Assembly: GCF_029319185.1 (NCBI RefSeq)
Contig: NZ_CP119754.1
Span: 2,976,001-3,040,000 of the forward strand
DNA from: Superficieibacter sp. HKU1
GTDB taxonomy: Bacteria > Pseudomonadota > Gammaproteobacteria > Enterobacterales > Enterobacteriaceae
Length of the DNA: 64,000 bases
Direction of reading: 5' to 3'
The notes beneath the pieces were generated by a model that did not search any database, had not been told where the DNA came from, and worked only from the letters and a program-made list of their open reading frames with translations. Shown in pieces: positions 25,163 through 33,024 of the stretch. The position numbers and the translations under genes are program-made. Positions within the stretch are counted from its first letter, which is position 1; every line of letters begins with the position of its first letter.

Positions 25163-25831
25163 TTAGCTGCGATGTCGCACCGCGCGCAGGAACTCCTGAC
25201 GTGTATTCTGGCTCGACTTAAACAGGCCACCCAGGGACGTCGTCGTCGTGGCGCTGGTGGCGTCACGAATGCCGCGTGCTTTAACACAATAATGCACCGC
25301 ATCAATGGATACCGCTACATTATTTGTTCCCAGCAACGTCTGAAGCGCGGTCAGGATCTGCTGCGTCAGACGCTCCTGAACCTGAGGCCGTTGGGCAAAA
25401 AACTGCACGATACGGTTAATTTTGGATAATCCAATCACCGACTCTTTCGGGATATAGGCTACCGTAGCCTGACCGTCGATAGTGACAAAATGATGCTCAC
25501 AGGTGCTGGTCAACGTAATGTCGCGCACCGTGACCATTTCATCGACCTTCATTTTGTTTTCAATGACGGTGATTTTCGGGAAGTTGGCGTAATCCAGCCC
25601 CGAGAAAATTTCATCGACGTACATTTTGGCGATACGGTGCGGCGTTTCCATCAGACTGTCATCGCTCAGGTCGAGATTTAACAGCTGCATAATTTCGGTC
25701 ATGTGCCCGGAAATCAGGCGCTTCCTGGTTTCGTTGTCCATTTCGCGCACCGGTGGGCGCAAAGGCGTTTCCAGCCCACGAGCAACCAGCGCTTCATGAA
25801 CAAGTGCAGCTTCTTTACTGAGTAATGACAT
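25163..25831 (-). CDS. folE: FolE, GTP cyclohydrolase I
   Basis: The product has 222 residues, the length of E. coli FolE. It converts GTP to 7,8-dihydroneopterin triphosphate, the first step of folate (and queuosine) synthesis. The zinc ligands are visible: C111-E-H-H114 in TSTCEHHF and C182 in HYCVKARG. The start at 25831 (MSLLSKEAALVHEAL) matches E. coli; the frame stays open 16 codons further upstream without support. yeiB follows in the same direction. Confidence 0.97.
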   Translation of the reverse strand: MSLLSKEAALVHEALVARGLETPLRPPVREMDNETRKRLISGHMTEIMQLLNLDLSDDSLMETPHRIAKMYVDEIFSGLDYANFPKITVIENKMKVDEMVTVRDITLTSTCEHHFVTIDGQATVAYIPKESVIGLSKINRIVQFFAQRPQVQERLTQQILTALQTLLGTNNVAVSIDAVHYCVKARGIRDATSATTTTSLGGLFKSSQNTRQEFLRAVRHRS

Positions 25832-25947
25832 CGTTATATTTCTCCCGCAGGTGTGGCTGCCTTTGCCTTGATTGAGCAAAGTGCGAACGTATTGTGCGTG
25901 AGGTGGCGCACATAATCCAGTATTCAGAACGATAATTATTGCAATTG

Positions 25948-27084
25948 CTACCGCCTTTGACTATGCGGCTTCCATACCAGCAGCCCGGCCACCAATAACG
26001 TCACCCCAGCCATGCCCAGCGCAGGCTCCAGGCGATGCGTCAGCCAGGTCGACAGCGCCGACGTCACCGGACCAAGTAATTGCCCGACGGCGTAGACCGT
26101 GGTCAGCAGCCCCGCCATATAGCGGATATGGTCGGGAGCCAGCTCACGACCATATTGCAGGGAAAGCTGGAGCGCGCAGAGGAAACCACCGCCCACCAGT
26201 ACCGCGCCCAGCACCAGCCCGCTCATGCCGGGAACCAGCCAGGCGGCCAGCACCCCAATGGCCTGTAACCAGAGAACAATTGCCAGCCGCTGATAGCTGT
26301 GCCCCGTTTTGCGTGTGAGAATGCTGAGCACGATACCGACAATGGCCGCCGCTCCGAACATGGGCCAGACGAACTGTGCAAAAAGACTGCCGGGGAAACG
26401 CAGCGCCGCCATCTGCGATAAAAAAGTAGCCGGCAGAATGTAGCCGAATCCGGCAAGGGCGTAACTCCAGACCAGCCGCTGCAAATCCGGCGTTAACTGC
26501 AACGGCTCAGGGGTTGTGCCGCTACGATGAAGCGCCCCCGGCCGCGGCAAGTAGCGGGCAATAAAAGCAATCAACACCAGCGCCAGCACGCCGTATACCA
26601 GCCAGGCATCAGCGGCGCTTAATGCTTTTGCCTGAATGGCCACCGCCAGCAGACCGCTTATCGCAATCCCGCCGCCGGGACCGGCAAATACCGCTGCACT
26701 CAGGCTGGCGTGACCCGAACGGGAGAGCTGTTCATTAGTCCAGCCCGCCGTCATCACCATCGCCCAGCCGCTCATCGCGCCAATAACAAAACGCAGGGCG
26801 CCGTGCGTCAGCGCGTTATCCGCCAGTGAAGAGAGGAACGTCAGTGCCACTACGCCAACAATACCGAGCCACAGACGCACTTCAACGTGACGATGTGCAC
26901 GCATGGCGTCCCACGCGCCGAGCAGGTAGCCAAGATAATTTACCGCCGCCACCAGCCCTGCGCTGGTCAGCGTAAGCTGTCCATCGGCGATCATCAGCGG
27001 CACCTGAGGCGTGAAAGCAAAACGCCCTATTCCCATTGCCACGACCAGCACGATAAAACCGCTGAACGCGATCCGCAGCGCCAT
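25948..27084 (-). CDS. MFS transporter of the YbfB/YjiJ type
   Basis: This 378-residue membrane protein has about 12 hydrophobic segments and the YbfB/YjiJ-family N-terminus (FIVLVVAMGIGRFAFTPQVPLMI ... SAGLVAAVNYLGYLLGAWDA). The start at 27084 (MALRIAFSGF) is preceded by GAGG at proper spacing; the frame extends 14 codons upstream without a ribosome site. The substrate is unknown. E. coli has no gene here between folE and yeiG, so this is a lineage-specific insertion or a loss in E. coli. It is divergent from yeiG. Confidence 0.85.
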   Translation of the reverse strand: MALRIAFSGFIVLVVAMGIGRFAFTPQVPLMIADGQLTLTSAGLVAAVNYLGYLLGAWDAMRAHRHVEVRLWLGIVGVVALTFLSSLADNALTHGALRFVIGAMSGWAMVMTAGWTNEQLSRSGHASLSAAVFAGPGGGIAISGLLAVAIQAKALSAADAWLVYGVLALVLIAFIARYLPRPGALHRSGTTPEPLQLTPDLQRLVWSYALAGFGYILPATFLSQMAALRFPGSLFAQFVWPMFGAAAIVGIVLSILTRKTGHSYQRLAIVLWLQAIGVLAAWLVPGMSGLVLGAVLVGGGFLCALQLSLQYGRELAPDHIRYMAGLLTTVYAVGQLLGPVTSALSTWLTHRLEPALGMAGVTLLVAGLLVWKPHSQRR

Positions 27085-27221
27085 GCTTACCTCAATTGTT
27101 AATGTAAAGTTATGTTTATGATGCAATATGTGTAAGTAATGGGGAAGTGAAAATTACTCACTGCGCATGAATCGTCTGTATGATGTTAAAATGTTTTTAC
27201 ATCATCACCCAGGGAGCCCGA

Positions 27222-28058
27222 ATGGAACTGCTCGAAGAACATCGCTGTTTTGAAGGCTGGCAGCAACGCTGGCGGCACGACTCCACCACGCTGAACTGTA
27301 CAATGACGTTTAGCATTTTTTTACCCCCACCGCGAGACGCGACGCCACCGCCGGTGCTGTACTGGCTGTCGGGGCTAACCTGCAATGACGAGAATTTTAC
27401 CACCAAAGCCGGGGCGCAGCGGGTTGCTGCTGAACTGGGTATTGTGCTGGTAATGGCGGATACCAGTCCGCGTGGTGATGACGTGGCCGACGATGAAGGC
27501 TACGATCTGGGTAAAGGTGCCGGGTTCTACCTCAACGCCACGGAACAGCCCTGGGCGTCACACTACCGGATGTATGACTATCTGCGCGATGAACTGCCAG
27601 CGCTGATCCAGGACAAATTCAGCGTCAGCGAACGCTGCGCGATTAGCGGTCACTCGATGGGCGGTCACGGCGCACTTATTCTGGCGCTGAAAAATCCGGG
27701 TAAATACACCAGCGCGTCGGCGTTTGCACCAATTGTTAATCCGCTCAACGTACCGTGGGGGCAAAAAGCCTTCAGAGCCTACCTGGGGGAAGATCGTGCC
27801 GCCTGGCAGGAATGGGATAGCTGCGCGCTAATACAGGCCGCCGGGCAAGGGTCGAAGATCCCATTGCTTATTGACCAGGGCGACAGCGACCAGTTCCTTG
27901 CTGACCAGCTACAGCCCGCTCGTCTTGAGGACGTCGCCAGGCATAGCAACTGGCCGCTGACGCTGCGCAGCCAGCCAGGGTACGATCATAGCTATTATTT
28001 TATCGCCTCATTTATTGAGGATCATTTACGCTTCCACGCGCAGTATTTGCTGAAATAA
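27222..28058 (+). CDS. yeiG: YeiG, S-formylglutathione hydrolase
   Basis: The product has 278 residues with the alpha/beta-hydrolase (esterase D) fold. The nucleophile elbow GHSMGGHGA contains the catalytic Ser, and LIDQGDSDQFL and GYDHSYYF supply the Asp and His. It hydrolyses S-formylglutathione to formate and glutathione in formaldehyde detoxification. The start at 27222 (MELLEEHRCFEGWQQRW) has AGGGAG upstream and aligns with E. coli YeiG; the in-frame ATGs 14 codons earlier do not. It is convergent with lysP; cirA, found between the two in E. coli, is absent. Confidence 0.95.
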   Translation: MELLEEHRCFEGWQQRWRHDSTTLNCTMTFSIFLPPPRDATPPPVLYWLSGLTCNDENFTTKAGAQRVAAELGIVLVMADTSPRGDDVADDEGYDLGKGAGFYLNATEQPWASHYRMYDYLRDELPALIQDKFSVSERCAISGHSMGGHGALILALKNPGKYTSASAFAPIVNPLNVPWGQKAFRAYLGEDRAAWQEWDSCALIQAAGQGSKIPLLIDQGDSDQFLADQLQPARLEDVARHSNWPLTLRSQPGYDHSYYFIASFIEDHLRFHAQYLLK

Positions 28059-28060
28059 AA

Positions 28061-28089
28061 AAAGCCCGGCAAACAGGTTGCCGGGCTTT
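28061..28089. terminator. Bidirectional terminator between yeiG and lysP
   Basis: The stem AAAGCCCGGCAA (28061-28072) pairs with TTGCCGGGCTTT (28078-28089) around a 5-base loop. A run of seven A residues to its left gives lysP transcripts (minus strand) a strong U-run; the plus-strand side has a short one. Confidence 0.88.
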
Positions 28090-28107
28090 GGCTATTCACA
28101 GATGGCC

Positions 28108-29577
28108 TTATTTCTTAAACCGTTCAGGAAATTTCATCTCCCGATAGCTCACAAAGTGCGTACCTTTGCTGAGTTTGTAGCCAAACCAGATAATCAGAAA
28201 CAGCGGAATACCGATATAGGTCGCCGCGACGCTGCCCCAGTCAATAGTATCGCTGAGGAACGCTTCATAGTTCTGGCCCAGCGTGATAATCAGGCACAGT
28301 ACGAAGGCGAAAATCGGCCCAATGGGGAAGAAACCGGAGCGGTACGGCAGGTTGTTGATATCGTTACCCTGCAACACATAGCCGCGACGGAAGCGATAGT
28401 GGCTAATGGCAATGCCCAGCCAGGCGATAAAGCCCGTCATGCCGGACGTATTCAGCAGCCACAGATAGACGGTCTGATTACCAAACATTGAGGTCAGGAA
28501 ACACAGACCGGCAATCACCGTGGTGGCATACAGCGCATTACGCGGCACGCCGCCTTTCGACAGCTTCGCAAAAATGCGCGGCGCTTTACCATCGCAGGCC
28601 AGGGTGTAAAGCATACGCGTTGAGGCATACATGCCTGAGTTACCCGCCGACAGCACCGCCGTCAGGATCACCGCATTCATGATTGCCGCCGCGGAAAGCA
28701 GGCCAGCATGCTGGAATACAAGGGTGAACGGACTGACGCTGATATCCTTCACATCATTACGCAGCAGGCTCGGATCGGTATATGGAATGATCAGGCTGAT
28801 AATCAGGATCGCAAAGACGTAAAACAGCAGGATACGCCAGAATACCTGACGCACCGCGCGCGGAATGTTTTTCTCCGGATCTTCCGATTCTCCGGCGGCA
28901 ATGCCGATAAGCTCGGTTCCCTGGAAAGAGAAGCCAACGATCATTGCCACGCCAATCATTGCCGCAAAGCCGCCAGCAAACGGCGCTTCGCCGATGCTCC
29001 AGTTGCTCCAGCCCGCCGGTTCAGCGCCCTGGAAAATGCCGAGGATCATCATCAGGCCGACAATAATAAAGATGACGACCGTCGCCACTTTAATCAGCGA
29101 GAACCAGTATTCTGCTTCACCGAAGCCTTTCACCGAGATGTAGTTCAGCAGGAAAATCACGCACAGGAACAGCGCGCTCCAGATCCAGCCCGGCGTATCC
29201 GGGAACCACCAGTTCATCACCAGCTGTGCGGCGACCAGATCGACGGCGATCGTTACCGCCCAGTTGTACCAGTAGTTCCAGCCCAGCGCGAAGCCAAAAC
29301 CTTCTTCAACATATTGCTGGCCATAAGTGGCAAATGAACCGGATACCGGCATATACGCCGCCAGTTCACCCAGACTGGTCATCAGGAAATAGACCATCAG
29401 GCCAATCAGAATATAGGAAAACAGCGCGCCGCCCGGACCCGCCTGAGAAATTGTTGCGCCGGAAGCAACAAACAAACCTGTACCGATGGAGCCGCCAATG
29501 GCAATCATCGTCAGATGACGCGCCTTGAGTTCGCGGCGTAGCGCGGGCGCTTGTGTGGTTTTAGTTTGGGAAACCAT
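28108..29577 (-). CDS. lysP: LysP, lysine-specific permease
   Basis: This 489-residue APC-superfamily amino-acid permease has 12 transmembrane segments and is nearly identical to E. coli LysP (LTMIAIGGSIGTGLFVASGATI; NWYW-type region GWNYWYNWAVTIAVDLVAAQL). It imports lysine with protons across the inner membrane and, in E. coli, acts as co-sensor for CadC. Transcription is expected from the 237-base gap to yeiE, where E. coli has ArgP control; no ArgP site was resolved here. Confidence 0.97.
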   Translation of the reverse strand: MVSQTKTTQAPALRRELKARHLTMIAIGGSIGTGLFVASGATISQAGPGGALFSYILIGLMVYFLMTSLGELAAYMPVSGSFATYGQQYVEEGFGFALGWNYWYNWAVTIAVDLVAAQLVMNWWFPDTPGWIWSALFLCVIFLLNYISVKGFGEAEYWFSLIKVATVVIFIIVGLMMILGIFQGAEPAGWSNWSIGEAPFAGGFAAMIGVAMIVGFSFQGTELIGIAAGESEDPEKNIPRAVRQVFWRILLFYVFAILIISLIIPYTDPSLLRNDVKDISVSPFTLVFQHAGLLSAAAIMNAVILTAVLSAGNSGMYASTRMLYTLACDGKAPRIFAKLSKGGVPRNALYATTVIAGLCFLTSMFGNQTVYLWLLNTSGMTGFIAWLGIAISHYRFRRGYVLQGNDINNLPYRSGFFPIGPIFAFVLCLIITLGQNYEAFLSDTIDWGSVAATYIGIPLFLIIWFGYKLSKGTHFVSYREMKFPERFKK

Positions 29578-29814
29578 AGGAAAATGCTATCCATCCAAAA
29601 ATTGAGGCGCGATTGTAGCAAACCATCAGGCGCTCTTCTGGCACAAATGCGCAGTTATAAGAGACCTTCATGATCATCCAGGGATTATAAGTAAAGCAGC
29701 CCTTTGTGATTATGGCGAATCAATGCAATGCCTGAAGAGAGGCAGTGCACAGGGAGATCAAAGCGAGATTTTCCCTCACGGGAGAAAGACCGCGTTCAAA
29801 GTACAGGCGAAACA

Positions 29815-30681
29815 TTACTCATCACAATAGCTCAAAAAACGCAGTAAAGAATTCGACAGTCGCTTCTGCCGATGGCTAATGCGCCACAGCGTACGCGTCA
29901 GGCGTGGCAGCGAGGTTGCAATTTCACGCAGCGTTCCCGACGCCAGCTGTTCAGCAATGACGCGCCGCGAAAGACAGCTGATCCCCAGCCCATGACGAAC
30001 CGCGTGTTTAATCGCTTCCGAATTGCCCAGCTCCATGCCCAGCCGAAACTGTGGCAGATGGGAAAGCAGCAGGAAATCGACGATTTCGCGGGTGCCGGAA
30101 CCGTGCTCACGCAGGATCCAGGGAGCCGCCGCCAGGGCGTCGAGCGTTACCGGCTTATCAAACAGCGGCGACGTGGGCGCGGCGAAAATCACCAACTCAT
30201 CTTCAAGCCACGGCTCGGCAATAATATCAATGTGATGGCAAGGCCCTTCGATAAGGCCAATATCGACGCGAAAATCCGCCACCGCATTGACCACATCCTG
30301 ACTGTTACCCACGCTCATCTCGAGCGGCAGTTCGGGAAAATCATGCCGGTAACGGGCAATCACTTCCGGCAGAATATAATTGCCGATGGTGCTACTGGCC
30401 GAAACGCGGATCGCGCCGTTATCTTCTTTAAACAGCTTTTCTATTTCGCCCGCGTCTTCAAGCAGCAAAAGCGCACGTGAATAAAGCAGCCGCCCGTGTT
30501 CATTGACCACCAGCCGCTTCCCTACCCGGTCAAAAAGCTGCACGCCCAGCTGACCTTCCAGCTCGGTTAGCGCCGCGCTTACGGCGGATTGCGACAGCGA
30601 CAGCATTTGCGACGCCTGGGTTGTCGAGCCACATTTGAGTACCTCAACAAAGACTTCAAGCTGGCGTAGCGTGATATGCAT
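29815..30681 (-). CDS. yeiE: YeiE, LysR-family regulator
   Basis: The product has 288 residues. An N-terminal LysR winged helix-turn-helix (MHITLRQLEVFVEV ... TTQASQMLSLSQSAVSAALTELE) is followed by a periplasmic-binding-like effector domain. It is close to E. coli YeiE, a regulator reported to act in iron homeostasis and, in relatives, in sulfite response and flagellar control. It is divergent from yeiH, its usual neighbour and likely target, across a 117-base AT-rich region. Confidence 0.94.
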   Translation of the reverse strand: MHITLRQLEVFVEVLKCGSTTQASQMLSLSQSAVSAALTELEGQLGVQLFDRVGKRLVVNEHGRLLYSRALLLLEDAGEIEKLFKEDNGAIRVSASSTIGNYILPEVIARYRHDFPELPLEMSVGNSQDVVNAVADFRVDIGLIEGPCHHIDIIAEPWLEDELVIFAAPTSPLFDKPVTLDALAAAPWILREHGSGTREIVDFLLLSHLPQFRLGMELGNSEAIKHAVRHGLGISCLSRRVIAEQLASGTLREIATSLPRLTRTLWRISHRQKRLSNSLLRFLSYCDE

Positions 30682-30720
30682 AACGGTTCCTGAGGAAGAA
30701 AAGCGCTTACCACTTATTCT

Positions 30721-30742
30721 GATTAATTATAAACATATAATC
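30721..30742. promoter_or_regulatory. Inverted repeat between yeiE and yeiH
   Basis: The imperfect AT-rich palindrome GATTAATTATAAACATATAATC lies midway between the divergent starts of yeiE and yeiH. Position and symmetry suit a LysR-type binding site for YeiE acting on both genes; this is inference without a known consensus. It is quoted at 22 bases in two halves: GATTAATTATA and AACATATAATC. Confidence 0.4.
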
Positions 30743-30798
30743 AATTTCATTTTTATATCGCTGCGGCATAACCTTATAGCCTGATTAAGGAGAGGGTT

Positions 30799-31848
30799 AT
30801 GACTGACGTAATCACAGGTACATCACAGCGCCGGATAGGGCGATTTATTCCAGGATTGCTATTAAGCGCCGTGCTGGTAAGTATTGCCATCTGGGCCGGA
30901 TCTTTTCCAGCCGTCGCCGGAGCCGGTTTTAGCGCCCTGACGCTGGCGATCCTGCTCGGGATGCTCATCGGCAACACCGTTTATTCCGGCCTGAGCCAGC
31001 ATTGTGATACCGGCGTGCAGTTCGCTAAGCAGCGTCTGCTACGCCTTGGGATCATTTTATATGGCTTCCGCCTGACGTTTGCCCAGATAGCTGATGTTGG
31101 CGTCAGCGGCGTGGCAATTGACATCCTTACCCTGTCCAGCACCTTTTTAATCGCCTGCGTTGTCGGGCAGAAGCTCTTTGGCCTTGATAAACAAACGACG
31201 TGGCTCATCGGCGCAGGTAGCAGTATCTGCGGTGCGGCGGCAGTACTGGCGACCGAACCGGTGGTCAAAGCCGAGGCCAGTAAAGTGACCGTCGCCGTCG
31301 CCACGGTGGTGATTTTTGGCACCATCGCCATTTTTCTCTATCCGGCGATGTATCACCTGCTGGGCATGTGGTTCAGCAGTGAAAATTACGGCATTTATAT
31401 CGGTTCCACGATGCACGAAGTGGCTCAGGTGGTTGCTGCCGGTCACGCCGTTGCTCCACAGGCGGAAAACGCGGCGGTCATTACCAAAATGATCCGCGTA
31501 ATGATGCTGGCCCCTTTCCTGCTCATCCTGGCCGCGCGAGTGCGCCAGTTAGCCCCGGCGTCCGGCGAGCAGAAAAGCAAAATCACCATTCCGTGGTTTG
31601 CGGTGATGTTTATTGTGGTCGCCATTTTCAACTCGTTTCATCTGCTGCCAAAAACCATCGTTGATATGCTGATTACGCTTGATACGATTTTCCTTGCCAT
31701 GGCGATGGCGGCGCTTGGGCTGACGACGCACGTCAGCGCGCTGAAAAAAGCGGGGGCTAAACCGCTGTTAATGGCGCTGATGCTCTTTGTCTGGCTGATT
31801 GTCGGCGGCGGGGCGATCAACCTGCTGGTCCATACGCTATTGAGATAA
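30799..31848 (+). CDS. yeiH: YeiH, UPF0324 inner-membrane transporter
   Basis: This 349-residue integral membrane protein of the UPF0324 (PSE, putative sulfate exporter) family has about ten hydrophobic segments with conserved GAGSSICGAAAVLATEPVVKA and GSTMHEVAQVVAAGHAV. The E. coli homologue is linked to sulfite/sulfur export through YeiE. An AAGGAGAGGG ribosome site directly precedes the ATG. It is divergent from yeiE; nfo follows 72 bases later in the same direction. Confidence 0.93.
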   Translation: MTDVITGTSQRRIGRFIPGLLLSAVLVSIAIWAGSFPAVAGAGFSALTLAILLGMLIGNTVYSGLSQHCDTGVQFAKQRLLRLGIILYGFRLTFAQIADVGVSGVAIDILTLSSTFLIACVVGQKLFGLDKQTTWLIGAGSSICGAAAVLATEPVVKAEASKVTVAVATVVIFGTIAIFLYPAMYHLLGMWFSSENYGIYIGSTMHEVAQVVAAGHAVAPQAENAAVITKMIRVMMLAPFLLILAARVRQLAPASGEQKSKITIPWFAVMFIVVAIFNSFHLLPKTIVDMLITLDTIFLAMAMAALGLTTHVSALKKAGAKPLLMALMLFVWLIVGGGAINLLVHTLLR

Positions 31849-31920
31849 ACCCTACAACTTCCTCCCGTTAACCCGCTATGATAGAGCGTCTTGCCCTGGC
31901 GGGTTTCACAGGAGTTTGTT

Positions 31921-32778
31921 ATGAAGTATGTTGGAGCGCATGTCAGTGCCGCTGGCGGTCTGGCGAATGCCGTTATTCGCGCCGCTGAGATTGATGCAAC
32001 GGCCTTTGCACTGTTCACTAAAAATCAGCGCCAGTGGCGCGCCGCGCCGTTGAACGAGGAAGGCATCAGTGCTTTTCAGGCGGCCTGCGAGAAATATCAC
32101 TATTCTCCCGCGCAAATCCTGCCCCACGATAGTTATCTCATTAACCTCGGCCATCCCGTTGCAGACGCGCTGGAAAAATCGCGCGAGGCATTTATTGATG
32201 AGATGTCACGCTGTCAGCAACTGGGCTTAACGCTGCTAAACTTTCATCCCGGCAGCCATTTACAGCAGATCCCGGAAGACGACTGTCTGGCACGGATTGC
32301 CGAATCCATTAATATCGCGCTGGAAAAAACCCAGGGCGTCACCGCCGTGATTGAAAATACGGCCGGTCAGGGCAGCAATCTCGGATTTAAGTTTGAACAT
32401 CTGGCGGCCATTATTGACGGCGTTGCGGATAAATCCCGCGTGGGTGTATGCATTGATACCTGCCACGCCTTCGCCGCCGGATATGATTTACGCAGCGCGG
32501 AAGTCACGGAAAAAACGTTTGCCGAGTTTGAACGGATCGTCGGTTTTAACTACCTGCGCGGGATGCATCTCAACGATGCAAAAAGCCAGTTTGCCAGCCG
32601 GGTTGACCGCCATCATAGCCTTGGTGAGGGCAACATCGGCCATGACGCGTTTCGCTGGATCATGCAGGACCACCGTTTTGACGGCATTCCACTCATTCTG
32701 GAAACGGTCAATCCGGATATCTGGGCAGAAGAGATCGCCTGGCTGAAGGCGCAGCAAACGCCAGAGACGGTAGCGTAA
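31921..32778 (+). CDS. nfo: Nfo, endonuclease IV
   Basis: The product has 285 residues, the length of E. coli Nfo. This zinc-dependent AP endonuclease incises 5' of abasic sites in base-excision repair. The metal-binding signatures are visible: ENTAGQGSNLGFKFEHL, GVCIDTCHAFAAGYD, and HLNDAK with DRHHSLGEGNIG. The start at 31921 (MKYVGAHVSAAGG) has AGGAG nine bases ahead; an in-frame ATG ten codons upstream is not supported. In E. coli it is SoxRS-induced; no sox box was resolved. Confidence 0.97.
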   Translation: MKYVGAHVSAAGGLANAVIRAAEIDATAFALFTKNQRQWRAAPLNEEGISAFQAACEKYHYSPAQILPHDSYLINLGHPVADALEKSREAFIDEMSRCQQLGLTLLNFHPGSHLQQIPEDDCLARIAESINIALEKTQGVTAVIENTAGQGSNLGFKFEHLAAIIDGVADKSRVGVCIDTCHAFAAGYDLRSAEVTEKTFAEFERIVGFNYLRGMHLNDAKSQFASRVDRHHSLGEGNIGHDAFRWIMQDHRFDGIPLILETVNPDIWAEEIAWLKAQQTPETVA

Positions 32779-32791
32779 AGACGTGAATAAA

Positions 32792-32813
32792 AAAGGCCGA
32801 TAAATCGGCCTTT
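32792..32813 (-). terminator. Terminator near nfo, best oriented for fruA transcripts
   Basis: AAAGGCCGA (32792-32800) pairs with TCGGCCTTT (32805-32813). The U-run is on the minus strand (TTTTTTATTC), while the plus-strand tail is only TTTGAGG. So it is the stronger terminator for leftward fruA mRNA that has crossed the REP pair. Confidence 0.75.
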
Positions 32814-32854
32814 GAGGTTAATGATCACTCTGTTTTGCTGGTGTGTGTCGTTTT

Positions 32855-32951
32855 GCCGGGTGGCGGCTTCGCCTTACCCGGCCTACGAAAACCAACAATA
32901 TTAGTGGTTTACCGCAAACCGTAGACCTGTGCAAGCGAAGCGCCGCCAGGC
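32855..32951. repeat. REP/BIME-type palindrome pair
   Basis: Unit one spans 32855-32886 (GCCGGGTGGCGGC ... ACCCGGCCTAC) and matches the unit at 7566 base for base over its core. Unit two, inverted and more diverged, spans 32921-32951 (GTAGACCTG ... GCCGCCAGGC). They lie between convergent nfo and fruA. Confidence 0.82.
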
Positions 32952-32983
32952 ATAATTCCACGGTATAACGTTTTTTCAGCACT

Positions 32984-33010
32984 AAGGGCCGATAAATCGG
33001 CCCTTTTTTT
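32984..33010 (+). terminator. Terminator near fruA, best oriented for nfo transcripts
   Basis: AAGGGCCGA (32984-32992) pairs with TCGGCCCTT (32997-33005), and seven T residues follow on the plus strand, giving a strong rightward terminator. The core GGCCGATAAATCGGCC is the same 16-mer as in the hairpin at 32792-32813. Confidence 0.8.
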
Positions 33011-33024
33011 ACATCAGCAGGGAA

